Positions 26,553-34,758 of a DNA stretch of 64,000 nt are shown here, one piece after another. The notes beneath the pieces are model-generated. The model did no database searches and was not told where the DNA came from. It was given only the letters and a program-made list of their open reading frames with translations. Origin of the DNA: Ectothiorhodospiraceae bacterium (GTDB lineage: Bacteria > Pseudomonadota > Gammaproteobacteria > HK1). The translations under genes and the position numbers were made by a program. Where the stretch lies: assembly GCA_024234875.1 (NCBI GenBank), contig JACKNM010000023.1, positions 1 through 64,000 of the forward strand, written 5' to 3'. Every line of letters begins with the position of its first letter. The first letter of the stretch is position 1.

Positions 26553-27512
26553 ATGACCGTCAAGCTCGGGGTGGTGATGGACCCGATCGGCTCCATCAAC
26601 GTCAAGAAGGACAGCACCCTGGCGATGCTCCTCGCCGCCCAGGCGCGCGGCCACGAGCTCCACTACATGGAGATGGCGGACCTCTACCTGCGCGACGGCG
26701 TGGCCCACGGGCGCCGCCGGCGGCTGGTGGTGAAGGACGATCCTCAGTCCTGGTTCACGCTGAGCGCCGAGCCGGTGGACGCGCCGCTGGCGAGCCTCGA
26801 CGTGATCCTGATGCGCAAGGATCCACCCTTCGACACCGAGTACATCTACGCGACCTACATGCTCGAGCGCGCGGAGGAGGACGGCGCCCTGGTGGTGAAC
26901 CGGCCGAGGAGCCTGCGCGACGCCAACGAGAAGATGTTCACCGCGTGGTTCCCCCAGTGCTGCGCGCCGACCCTCGTCGCGCGCGACCGCGGCCGGATCA
27001 AGGCCTTCCTCGAGGAGCACGGCGACATCGTGGTCAAGCCGCTCGAGGGGATGGGCGGCAGCTCGGTGTTCCGGGTCACCAGCGGGCACCCCAACGTCAA
27101 CGTGATCCTGGAGACCCTGACCAACCACGGCCGTCGCTACGCGATGGCGCAGCGCTACCTGCCCCAGATCGTGCACGGCGACAAGCGTGTGCTGGTGGTG
27201 GACGGCGAGCCGATCCCCTACTGCCTGGCGCGCGTGCCAGCCGGTGACGACGCGCGGGGGAACCTCGCCGCCGGCGCCAAGGGCGTGGCGCAGCCGCTGT
27301 CGGAGCGCGATCGCTGGATCGCCGAGCAGGTCGGTCCGTCGTTGCGCGAGCGTGGCCTGATCTTCGTCGGCCTCGACGTCATCGGTGACCACCTCACCGA
27401 GATCAACGTCACCAGCCCGACCTGCATCCGCGAGATCGAGGCGGCATTCCCGATCGACATCGGCGGCGCTCTGATGGACGCTATCCAGCGTCGGCTCGAC
27501 GCCCGGGAATGA
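26553..27512 (+). CDS. gshB: Glutathione synthetase
   Basis: A 319-residue ATP-grasp enzyme (E. coli GshB 316) that adds glycine to gamma-glutamylcysteine. N terminus KLGVVMDPIGSINVKKDST, then MRKDPPFDTEYIYATYMLE, NRPRSLRDANEK, DIVVKPLEGMGGSSVF (ATP-binding loop), and the C-terminal EINVTSPTCIREIE. All blocks are intact. ATG 26553 follows GGAAGG. It heads the conserved gshB-tonB-yqgE-ruvX set. Confidence 0.98.
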   Translation: MTVKLGVVMDPIGSINVKKDSTLAMLLAAQARGHELHYMEMADLYLRDGVAHGRRRRLVVKDDPQSWFTLSAEPVDAPLASLDVILMRKDPPFDTEYIYATYMLERAEEDGALVVNRPRSLRDANEKMFTAWFPQCCAPTLVARDRGRIKAFLEEHGDIVVKPLEGMGGSSVFRVTSGHPNVNVILETLTNHGRRYAMAQRYLPQIVHGDKRVLVVDGEPIPYCLARVPAGDDARGNLAAGAKGVAQPLSERDRWIAEQVGPSLRERGLIFVGLDVIGDHLTEINVTSPTCIREIEAAFPIDIGGALMDAIQRRLDARE

Positions 27513-27545
27513 GACAAAAGGACTTTCTCAAACAGGTCGTTAGGG

Positions 27546-27551
27546 TATACT
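27546..27551 (+). promoter_or_regulatory. Possible -10 element for the tonB-like gene
   Basis: TATACT lies in the AT-rich 74-base gap after gshB (27513-27586). A -35 is weak (TTTCTC, 16 bases upstream). It would give the TonB-like gene a promoter of its own. Confidence 0.35.
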
Positions 27552-27586
27552 CCGCAGGTATTTTCTAAAGAGATCCGAGCGCGCCG

Positions 27587-28612
27587 GTGCATGCACTTGC
27601 CCCACCGATGCCCGCGTCGCCCGCCGACCGGCTGACCGTCGCGCTGTTCCTGGCGATGGTCCTGCACGCCCTCGTCATCCTCGGTGTGAGCTTCAGTCCG
27701 CGCGATGCTGCACGCACGCGCACCTCCGCACTCGACGTGATCCTGGTCCAGCGTGCGGCCGAGCGCGAGCCGGAGGACGCGCGCTACCTGGCTCAGGCCA
27801 ACCAGGACGGCGGCGGGGAGGCGGACGAGCCGTCCCGCCCCGCGACCCCACTGCCGGCCCCATTCGTCGGCGAGCAACCGGAGATCGCGAGCGCGGCGCC
27901 ACCGGTGACCCCGAGCGAGCCGCTCGACGTCCCTCCGCCACCCACGCCGGCCGCCAAGGCGGCCGCCCCGGAGCCGACCCCACCGAGCGCGACGCGGCCG
28001 GTGATCGCGCAGGCGGTGCGGCCGAGCCCGCATCGGGTGGCGCGCCCGGACCCGCCGCGTGAGCTCCGCCAGACCCCGAGCCAGCGCGCCAAGCCGGCGA
28101 CGGTGGTGGCGAAGGCGAGGCCGCCCGCACCGGCACCGGCCACGCCGCCCCAGCCGGCGCAGACCCTCGACGCCGCCACGTTGGTGAGCCGCAGCCTCGC
28201 GATGGCGAGTCTCTCGGCCGAGCTCGACCAGCGCCTCAAGGCCTACGCCGAGCGACCGCGGCGCAAGTGGATCACCGCGCGCACGCGCCAGCACAAGTAC
28301 GCCGCCTACATGGACGCATGGCGGCAGAAGGTCGAGCGCATCGGGAACCTGAACTACCCGGACGACGCCCGCCGCGATCGCCTGTCCGGGTCGCTACTGC
28401 TCGACGTCGCGCTCAACGCCGACGGCTCGATCAACCAGATCACGCTGCGCCGCTCCTCCGGCGAGCGGGTGCTCGACGATGCGGCCGAGCGCATCGTGCG
28501 CCTCGCCGCGCCGTTCGCCGAGTTCCCCAAGGCCATCGCCGAGGAGGTCGACATCCTCCACATCGAGCGCACCTGGCAGTTCCTGTCGACCAATCGCTTC
28601 GCGAGCCGCTGA
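27587..28612 (+). CDS. TonB-family energy transducer
   Basis: A 341-residue protein with the TonB plan: short cytoplasmic tail, one N-terminal helix (about 16-36, VALFLAMVLHALVILGV), a Pro-rich periplasmic spacer (about 80-190), and a C-terminal domain (about 240-341) with NYPDDARRDRLSGSLLLDVALNADGSI and a closing HIERTWQF. TonB proteins carry proton-motive energy to outer-membrane receptors. No exbB/exbD is adjacent. The GTG at 27587 is the first start after an AAGAG; an in-frame ATG at 27608 is an alternative. Position between gshB and yqgE is conserved in gammaproteobacteria. Confidence 0.9.
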   Translation: MHALAPPMPASPADRLTVALFLAMVLHALVILGVSFSPRDAARTRTSALDVILVQRAAEREPEDARYLAQANQDGGGEADEPSRPATPLPAPFVGEQPEIASAAPPVTPSEPLDVPPPPTPAAKAAAPEPTPPSATRPVIAQAVRPSPHRVARPDPPRELRQTPSQRAKPATVVAKARPPAPAPATPPQPAQTLDAATLVSRSLAMASLSAELDQRLKAYAERPRRKWITARTRQHKYAAYMDAWRQKVERIGNLNYPDDARRDRLSGSLLLDVALNADGSINQITLRRSSGERVLDDAAERIVRLAAPFAEFPKAIAEEVDILHIERTWQFLSTNRFASR

Positions 28613-28646
28613 CCGGTCACCGCCGGTCGGGCGACGTGCCTTGCGC

Positions 28647-28675
28647 TTGTGCGCTCCGGGAGCCGGTCGGATAAT
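28647..28675 (+). promoter_or_regulatory. Predicted promoter directly in front of yqgE
   Basis: TTGTGC (28647-28652) and GATAAT (28670-28675) with a 17-base spacer. The expected start site falls at or just before the ATG at 28683, and no Shine-Dalgarno sequence is seen, so the message may be leaderless. Confidence 0.4.
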
Positions 28676-28682
28676 TTCGCGC

Positions 28683-29234
28683 ATGAACCTGGTCAACCAC
28701 TTCCTGATCGCGATGCCGTCGCTGGCCGACCCGAACTTCCGGCGCACCGTGACGTTCGTGTGCGCGCACGGCGAGGACGGTGCGATGGGGATCGTCATCA
28801 ACCGTCCGCTCGACATCGACCTCGGCGAGGTGTTCGACCAGATGTCGATTACCGGAGGCTCCGACGAGGTCCGCGCACGCCCGGTGCTGCAGGGCGGTCC
28901 GGTCCAGCGCGAGCGCGGCTTCGTCCTCCACGAGCCGCTCGGTGCCTGGGAGTCGGTGCTGCCGGTGACCCCGGAGGTCGGCGTCGCCACCTCGCGCGAC
29001 ATCCTGGCGGCAATCGCCGCCGGCGAGGGGCCGCGTAGTGCTCTGGTGGCGCTCGGCTATGCGGGCTGGGGCGCCGGCCAGCTCGAGCGCGAGATGGTGG
29101 AGAACGCCTGGCTCAGCGGGCCGGCCGACCGTGAGCTCATCTTCGAGGTGCCGTTCGAGGCGCGTTGGGAGTCGGCCGTCCGCCGGCTCGGCATCGACCT
29201 CGACAAGCTCTCGGCGCAGGCCGGGCACGCGTGA
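28683..29234 (+). CDS. yqgE: YqgE/AlgH family protein
   Basis: A 183-residue UPF0301 protein. The N terminus NLVNHFLIAMPSLADPNFRRTVTFVCAHGEDGAMGIVINRP is the family signature; VLQGGPVQRERGFVLH and GYAGWGAGQLEREMVENAW follow. Function is not settled; AlgH was linked to alginate regulation in Pseudomonas. It lies between tonB and ruvX as usual, overlapping ruvX by 4 bases (GTGA). Confidence 0.95.
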   Translation: MNLVNHFLIAMPSLADPNFRRTVTFVCAHGEDGAMGIVINRPLDIDLGEVFDQMSITGGSDEVRARPVLQGGPVQRERGFVLHEPLGAWESVLPVTPEVGVATSRDILAAIAAGEGPRSALVALGYAGWGAGQLEREMVENAWLSGPADRELIFEVPFEARWESAVRRLGIDLDKLSAQAGHA

Positions 29235-29680
29235 CCGGGGGCGTGACGCCCCCGCTCCCGCACCCGTTCACCGCACTCGCCTTCGACTACGGCCTGCGCC
29301 GCCTGGGCATTGCGGTCGGTCAGTCTCTGACCGGCACGGCGAGCCCGGTCACCGTGCTGCGCATGCGCGACGGGGCACCGGACTGGCCCGCGATCGCCGC
29401 ACTGCTCGCGACCTGGGAGCCCGACGTGCTGGTCGTCGGACTCCCGCTCAACATGGACGGGAGCGAGCAGCCGCTCACCGCACGAGCGCGCGGATTCGCG
29501 CGGCGCCTGCGCGGCCGGTTCGGCCTCCCGGTGCACGAATGGGACGAGCGACTCACCAGCCGCGAGGCGCGTGAGCGGCTCGACGCTGCCGGGCGGACCC
29601 GAGCCGCGGACGACGCGGTGGCGGCGGAGGTGATCCTCGAGAGCTGGCTCGGCGCCCACCGTCCGGCCGCCGGGAGCTGA
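29231..29680 (+). CDS. ruvX: Putative Holliday junction resolvase / pre-16S rRNA nuclease YqgF
   Basis: A 149-residue RNase H-fold nuclease. FDYGLRRLGIAVGQ holds the first catalytic Asp, VVGLPLNMDGSEQ the central block, and WDERLTSREA the second acid. In E. coli YqgF is needed for 16S rRNA 5' maturation. The start is GTG 29231, overlapping the yqgE stop. Confidence 0.95.
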   Translation: MTGGVTPPLPHPFTALAFDYGLRRLGIAVGQSLTGTASPVTVLRMRDGAPDWPAIAALLATWEPDVLVVGLPLNMDGSEQPLTARARGFARRLRGRFGLPVHEWDERLTSREARERLDAAGRTRAADDAVAAEVILESWLGAHRPAAGS

Positions 29681-29801
29681 CGGCAGCGGCGGATCGCGAG
29701 ACGCCGGCGCCGGGCTGGCAACCGCCACGTGGCCGCCGCTGGCCGGTTGTGTATCATCGGCCTTGCCGCGCCGACTTGCGGGCGCGAGGAGTCCGAGCCC
29801 C

Positions 29802-30677
29802 GTGACCGCTCCCCACCGCGGAACCATCTTCCTCGAGCAGGCCAGGGTGTCGAGCAACGAGGCGATGCCGGGCGCGCAGCACGTGATGCGGCTGCACGCG
29901 CCACGCCTCGCCGCGGCCGCGCGCGCCGGCAGCTTCGTGCACCTGCGCTGCCACCCACTGCTCGACATGCGACGGCCGATGTCGGTGATGCGAGTGGACC
30001 CCGAGGCCGGCTGGGTCGAGGTGCTGTACAAGGCGATCGGCCATGGCACGCGACTCCTCGCCGAGCGCCGCCCCGGTGACGAGGTGAGCGTGCTCGGCCC
30101 CATCGGACGCCCGTTCGAGCCGATGGCGAGCCACCCCCGAGCCCTGCTCCTCGGCGGCGGTGTGGGCATTCCGCCGATGGTCTTCCTGGCCGAGACACTG
30201 CGCGCCCGGGGCGGCTTCTCGCCGCTGGTGCTGATGGGCTCGGAGGTGCCGTTCCCGTTCCGCGCTCGCCCGTCGACCATCATCGTGCCGGGCATGCCCG
30301 ATGGCGCCATCGCGGCGATGCCGCTGATGGAGGACTGGGGGATCCCGAGCCGTCTGGCGAGCGCTCAGGGCTACCCCGGCTGCCACGACGGTTTCGTGAC
30401 CGACCTCGCGCGGGTGTGGCTGGAGCGGCTGGCGCCCGAGCAGCGCGCCGAGGTCGCGGTCTACGCCTGCGGCCCGACGCCGATGCTCGCCGCCACCGCG
30501 GCGCTCGCGCGAGACCTCGGCCTGCCGTGCCAGGTCAGCCTCGAGGAGTACATGGCCTGCGCGGTCGGCGGCTGCGCGGGATGCGTCGTGCGGATTCGAA
30601 CCGACCAGGGCCCGGCGATGAAGCGGGTGTGCGTCGATGGCCCGGTGTTCGACGCGGCATCGGTGGTGTGGTCGTGA
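29802..30677 (+). CDS. PyrK-like FAD/[2Fe-2S] electron-transfer protein
   Basis: A 291-residue flavoprotein of the ferredoxin-reductase superfamily, closest to the electron-transfer subunit of class 1B dihydroorotate dehydrogenase. FAD-binding RRPMSVMRVD, pyridine-nucleotide-site LLLGGGVGIPPMVF, YACGPTPMLAATAAL, and the iron-sulphur motif in SLEEYMACAVGGCAGCVVRI with a later RVCVDGPVF cysteine: four Cys ligands. No pyrD gene adjoins it and gammaproteobacteria normally use a quinone-linked PyrD, so its partner is open. GTG 29802 is chosen because GAGGAG precedes it. A weak -10 (TATCAT, 29752-29757) lies upstream. Confidence 0.85.
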   Translation: MTAPHRGTIFLEQARVSSNEAMPGAQHVMRLHAPRLAAAARAGSFVHLRCHPLLDMRRPMSVMRVDPEAGWVEVLYKAIGHGTRLLAERRPGDEVSVLGPIGRPFEPMASHPRALLLGGGVGIPPMVFLAETLRARGGFSPLVLMGSEVPFPFRARPSTIIVPGMPDGAIAAMPLMEDWGIPSRLASAQGYPGCHDGFVTDLARVWLERLAPEQRAEVAVYACGPTPMLAATAALARDLGLPCQVSLEEYMACAVGGCAGCVVRIRTDQGPAMKRVCVDGPVFDAASVVWS

Positions 30678-30722
30678 GCGAGCTGGCGACGCGCGCCGCG
30701 CACGCGAGCTGAGGAAGCGCCA

Positions 30723-31220
30723 GTGGCCGAGATCGTCGACCTGCGACTCGGGCGGTCCGTGGACGCGGGCGCGATCGCCCGCATGTCGCGCGACCTGGTG
30801 GAGTACGGCCTGCCGTGGCGTTGGACCGCCGGCCGGGTGGCGAGCCACATCCGTCGTGACGACTCGGTGGTGCTCGTGGCCAGCCGCCCGTCACGCCTCG
30901 TCGGCTTCGCGATCATGGACTTCGGCGGCGAGCACGCACACCTGTCGTTGCTCGCGGTCCACCCCGCCTTTCGGCGCGCGGGTCTGGGTCGACGCCTGCT
31001 GTCGTGGCTCGAGATCAGCGCCCGCGAGGCGGGCCTCGGTGTCGTATTCGCCGAGGTGCGTGAGCGCAACGCCGACGCACGTGCGTTCTACGCGCGACTC
31101 GGGTATCGCGAGCTCCACCGCCTGCGCCACTACTACGGGCCCGAGGAGTCGGCGCTGCGCCTCGGACGCGACCTCTGGGAGGCGCGCCACACGCCGTCGC
31201 CGGAGTCGCGCCAGCCATGA
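30723..31220 (+). CDS. GNAT family N-acetyltransferase
   Basis: A 165-residue stand-alone GNAT. The acetyl-CoA loop is RRAGLGRRLLSWLE near residue 85; LLAVHPAFRRAG and RNADARAFYARLGYRE complete the fold, similar to RimI-type enzymes. Substrate unknown. GTG start with GAGGAAG upstream. The stop overlaps the start of the CoA-transferase gene by 4 bases. Confidence 0.88.
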   Translation: MAEIVDLRLGRSVDAGAIARMSRDLVEYGLPWRWTAGRVASHIRRDDSVVLVASRPSRLVGFAIMDFGGEHAHLSLLAVHPAFRRAGLGRRLLSWLEISAREAGLGVVFAEVRERNADARAFYARLGYRELHRLRHYYGPEESALRLGRDLWEARHTPSPESRQP

Positions 31221-32437
31221 CCGACACGCTCGCCCGAGCCGCCGCCGAGCGGCCGCTCGACGGCATCAAGGTGCTGGAGCTCGGCCAGCTCATCGCCGGA
31301 CCGTTCGCCGGGTCCATGCTCGCCTATTTCGGGGCCGACGTGATCAAGATCGAGCCTCCCGGCGACGGCGACCCGCTGCGCAAGTGGCGCGTGATGAAGG
31401 GCGACACCTCGTTGTGGTGGCGCAGCATGGGGCGCAACAAGCGCTGCATCACGCTCGATCTGCGCCGCGACGAGGGGCGCGCGATCGCCCGCCGCCTGAT
31501 GGACCAGGTCGACGTGGTGATCGAGAACTTCCGCCCGGGCACGCTCGAGAAGTGGGGCATGCACCCGGACCGCCTGCGCGAGACCAACCCGGGACTCGTG
31601 CTCGCGCGGATCTCCGGCTACGGCCAGACCGGACCCTACGCCTCGCGGCCGGGGTTCGCCTCGGTGTGCGAGGGCATCGGCGGTTTCCGGCACATCAACG
31701 GCTTCCCCGGCGAGGCACCGGTGCGCCCGAACCTGAGCATGGGCGACACCCTCGCTGCGTTGCACGCGGTGATCGGAATCCTGCTCGCACTGGTGCGCCG
31801 GGGGCGGGTCGGGCGCGACGGCGGGCAGGTGGTCGACGTCGCCATCTACGAGGCGGTGTTCAACATGCTGGAGTCGGTGGTGCCGGAGTTCGATGGCGCC
31901 GGCGTGGTGCGCGCGCCGTCGGGCTCCACGCTCACCGGCATCGTGCCCACCAACACCTACCGCTGCGCCGACGGCAAGTTCGTGATCATCGGCGGCAACA
32001 ACGACTCGATCTTCCGCCGACTGATGAACGCCATCGGCCGCGCCGACATGGCCGAGGACCCGCGGCTCGGCGACAACCCGGGGCGCGTCGCCCATCAGGC
32101 CGAGGTCGACGGCGCGATCGCCGAATGGACCGGTGGCCAGGCATCGGACCACGTGCTCGCGGTGCTGGAGGAGGCGGCGGTCCCGGCCGGCCCCATCTAC
32201 GATGTCGCCGACATGATGTCCGACCCGCACTTTCAGGCCCGCGGCCTGTTCGAGCGGGTCGAGGTCGACGGCGAGCCACTCGCCATCCCGGCCTTCGTGC
32301 CGGCGCTGGCCACGACGCCTGGTCGAACGGACTGGCCAGGCCCCGCGCTCGGCAGCCATACCGACGAGGTCCTCGGCGGCGTGCTCGGCCTCTCGGGCGC
32401 GGAGATCGCCGAGTTGCGTGATCGCGGGGTCGTCTGA
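31217..32437 (+). CDS. CaiB/BaiF family CoA-transferase
   Basis: A 406-residue family III CoA-transferase (formyl-CoA/succinyl-CoA transferase type). Seen: LDGIKVLELGQLIAGPFAGSMLAYFGADVIKIE at the N terminus, RNKRCITLDLRRDEGR, NFRPGTLEKWG, SGYGQTGPYASRPGF, and NLSMGDTLAALHA with the catalytic Asp near residue 175. It moves CoA between carboxylic acids through an acyl-aspartyl intermediate. The acid is unknown; no lyase or racemase gene adjoins it. Confidence 0.93.
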   Translation: MTDTLARAAAERPLDGIKVLELGQLIAGPFAGSMLAYFGADVIKIEPPGDGDPLRKWRVMKGDTSLWWRSMGRNKRCITLDLRRDEGRAIARRLMDQVDVVIENFRPGTLEKWGMHPDRLRETNPGLVLARISGYGQTGPYASRPGFASVCEGIGGFRHINGFPGEAPVRPNLSMGDTLAALHAVIGILLALVRRGRVGRDGGQVVDVAIYEAVFNMLESVVPEFDGAGVVRAPSGSTLTGIVPTNTYRCADGKFVIIGGNNDSIFRRLMNAIGRADMAEDPRLGDNPGRVAHQAEVDGAIAEWTGGQASDHVLAVLEEAAVPAGPIYDVADMMSDPHFQARGLFERVEVDGEPLAIPAFVPALATTPGRTDWPGPALGSHTDEVLGGVLGLSGAEIAELRDRGVV

Positions 32438-32529
32438 GCTCGCCGCGCCGGGCCCGCCACCCACAGGAGTAGAGGTGCCGGACACGCCCCCGCCGCGTGT
32501 CGGGAGACACCGAGGCAAGGAGCCCCTGG

Positions 32530-33666
32530 ATGAACGCAGACGAGCCGACTGGCGCCGCCGCTCCACCGAATCCCGCCGACGGGCCGACGGTCGCGACGCC
32601 CCCGTCCGGCGTGAGCGTGCCGGCTCGCGAGGTCCCGGTCGTGTTCACCGGCTCGGGGGGTGAGTACTTCCGGGTCTGGATCGTCAACATCGCACTCAGC
32701 CTGCTCACCCTCGGCATCTACTCGGCCTGGGCCAAGGTCCGCAACCGGCGCTACTTCTACGGCCACACCACCGTCGAGGGGATCGCCTTCGACTACACCG
32801 CCGATCCGATCGCCATCTTGAAGGGGCGGGTCATCGTGGTCGGCGCGCTGTTGACCTACAGCCTCACCGCGTCGGTGTGGCCGGACGTGGAGCCGGTCAT
32901 GTTCGTCCTCGCGCTGCCGCTGGTGCCCTGGGTGGTGAATCGGGCGATGGCGTTCAACGCCCGCTACAGCGCGCACCGAGGGCTGCGATTCGGGTTCGAC
33001 GGCAGTTACTGGCCAGCATTTCGCGCCCTCATCGGGTGGCCGGCGCTCGGCATCGCGACCTTCGGGCTGCTCTACCCGCTCGCGGTCCAGCGCCGCCGTC
33101 GATACCTCATGGGGCAGCACCGGTTCGGGTCCTCGCAAGCGCGGTGCGAGCCGACGGTCGGACCCTTCTACCGCGCCTACGCCGGCGCGAGCCTGATCGC
33201 GGTGTCGGGCCTCGCCTTGATCGTCGTCGCCAGCGGAGGATTGGACCCGTTCGAGCGGCCGCAAGACGCGTTCGCGTGCTCGCTGGCACCGGTGTCCTCA
33301 ATGGTCTTCTACACCCTGGCCGGCACCGCGGCGACCCTGCTCACCTTCATCACGGTGACCACCTACCTCCAGACCCGCATCGGCAACCATGTCTGGAGCC
33401 GGACCGCACTCGACGGCCACCGCTTCGTGCTGGCGATGCAGTACCGCCGCATGTTGGCGATTCAGCTCACCAACGCCTTGCTGATCATCGCGACTCTCGG
33501 CCTCGCCATTCCGTGGGCCAAGGTCCGCACGACGCGCTACCGCGTGCAGAGCATGCACCTCGTCGTCGCCGGCTCGCTGGCCACCTTCACCGCCGGGCCG
33601 CGCGCCCGCGAATCGGCGCTCGGCCAGGAGCTCGGCGACGCCATCGACCTGGATCTCGGGCTGTGA
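32530..33666 (+). CDS. DUF898 (YjgN-family) membrane protein
   Basis: A 378-residue polytopic protein of the YjgN/DUF898 family. Repeated motifs typical of the family are LGIYSAWAKVRNRRYFYGHT and, near the end, IPWAKVRTTRYR. About six to eight hydrophobic segments. Function unknown. An ATG at 32530 with AAGGAG eight bases upstream is preferred to the in-frame GTG at 32497. The stop overlaps the M48 peptidase start by 4 bases; DUF898 with an M48 peptidase is a recurring gammaproteobacterial pair. Confidence 0.88.
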   Translation: MNADEPTGAAAPPNPADGPTVATPPSGVSVPAREVPVVFTGSGGEYFRVWIVNIALSLLTLGIYSAWAKVRNRRYFYGHTTVEGIAFDYTADPIAILKGRVIVVGALLTYSLTASVWPDVEPVMFVLALPLVPWVVNRAMAFNARYSAHRGLRFGFDGSYWPAFRALIGWPALGIATFGLLYPLAVQRRRRYLMGQHRFGSSQARCEPTVGPFYRAYAGASLIAVSGLALIVVASGGLDPFERPQDAFACSLAPVSSMVFYTLAGTAATLLTFITVTTYLQTRIGNHVWSRTALDGHRFVLAMQYRRMLAIQLTNALLIIATLGLAIPWAKVRTTRYRVQSMHLVVAGSLATFTAGPRARESALGQELGDAIDLDLGL

Positions 33667-34715
33667 TCTCGCTCACCGCGCGGTATTTCGATGGTCGCAC
33701 CTCGGCCTCCCACCAGGTCACCGCGAGCCTCCACGACGACGGCACGCTGCGCCTGGTCGGCGCCGGCATCGACCGTCGCGGACCGCTCACCGCGGTGCGC
33801 ATCGCCGACCGTCTCGGCAACGTCCCGCGGGCGCTGTGGCTCCCCGACGGCGCGAAGCTCGAGACGCCGGACAACGACGCGGTCGACGCGATGGTCGCCA
33901 CCCTTCCGCCCGGCCGGCGCGCTCTCGGCCTCGTTCACCGCCTGGAGCGACAGTGGAGGTTCGCGCTCGGCGCGCTGGCGGTCACCGCCGTCCTCGCCTT
34001 TCTCGGCGTCGAGTACGTGCTGCCCGCGGCGGCCGAGCGAGTGGCGATGCTGGCGCCGGTCGAGCTCGAGCATGCGCTCGGGGAGGAGACGCTGGAGGCA
34101 CTCGACGGCACGCTCTTCGCCCCGAGCGAGCTGCCCCCCGAGACCGCCGGCAGCGTCATCGTGCGGTTCGAGCACCTGCGCCGCGCGGTCGGTTTCGACG
34201 CGGCCCTACGCCTCGAGCTACGCAGCGCCCCCGCAATCGGGGCCAACGCGTTCGCGCTCCCCGGTGGCATCCTGGTGGTCACCGACGAGCTCGTGACGTT
34301 GCTCGAGGACGACTACGACGCGCTGGCCGCGGTCCTCGCCCACGAGGTCGGGCACGTGCTGGAACGGCACTCGCTGCGCGCCGCGCTGCAGAGCTCTGCC
34401 ACCGCCTTGTTGATCGCGAGCGTGCTCGGTGACGTGACGTCGCTGTCCGGGCTGGCGGCAACACTGCCGACGGTGCTGGTCGACGCGCGGTACTCGCGTC
34501 GCTTCGAGGCCGACGCCGACCGCGAGGCGATCCGGATCCTGCTGCGGATGGGCGTCTCGCCGGCGGCGCTCGCCACCGCGTTGGAGGCGATCGAGCGCAG
34601 CCACGGCGGCGCCGGGGAGGTTCCCGGGTATCTGTCCTCCCACCCGCCGACCGCGGACCGCCTCGAGCGCGCGCGCGCAGCCGCGGTGACCGGACGCGTT
34701 CCGGGCAAGGACTGA
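33663..34715 (+). CDS. M48 family metallopeptidase, membrane-anchored
   Basis: A 350-residue zinc protease. Zinc motif AHEVGHVLERH near residue 225 and the downstream ligand Glu in RRFEADADREAIRIL; SSHPPTADRLE near the end. A hydrophobic segment at about 100-120 (FALGALAVTAVLAFLGVEYVL) anchors it, probably with the protease outside. Residues 1-90 form a small extra domain seen with YjgN-linked M48 members. GTG 33663 overlaps the DUF898 stop. Likely role is envelope protein quality control; substrate unknown. Confidence 0.9.
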   Translation: MISLTARYFDGRTSASHQVTASLHDDGTLRLVGAGIDRRGPLTAVRIADRLGNVPRALWLPDGAKLETPDNDAVDAMVATLPPGRRALGLVHRLERQWRFALGALAVTAVLAFLGVEYVLPAAAERVAMLAPVELEHALGEETLEALDGTLFAPSELPPETAGSVIVRFEHLRRAVGFDAALRLELRSAPAIGANAFALPGGILVVTDELVTLLEDDYDALAAVLAHEVGHVLERHSLRAALQSSATALLIASVLGDVTSLSGLAATLPTVLVDARYSRRFEADADREAIRILLRMGVSPAALATALEAIERSHGGAGEVPGYLSSHPPTADRLERARAAAVTGRVPGKD

Positions 34716-34758
34716 GAGCCGGAGCAGGAGATGGCGCGCCGCCGGTGCGGCGCCGAGG

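Noticed and set aside
29237..29253. Hairpin GGGGGCG-TGA-CGCCCCC as a terminator
   Set aside because: It lies inside the first codons of ruvX, has no T tract, and yqgE-ruvX are translationally coupled.
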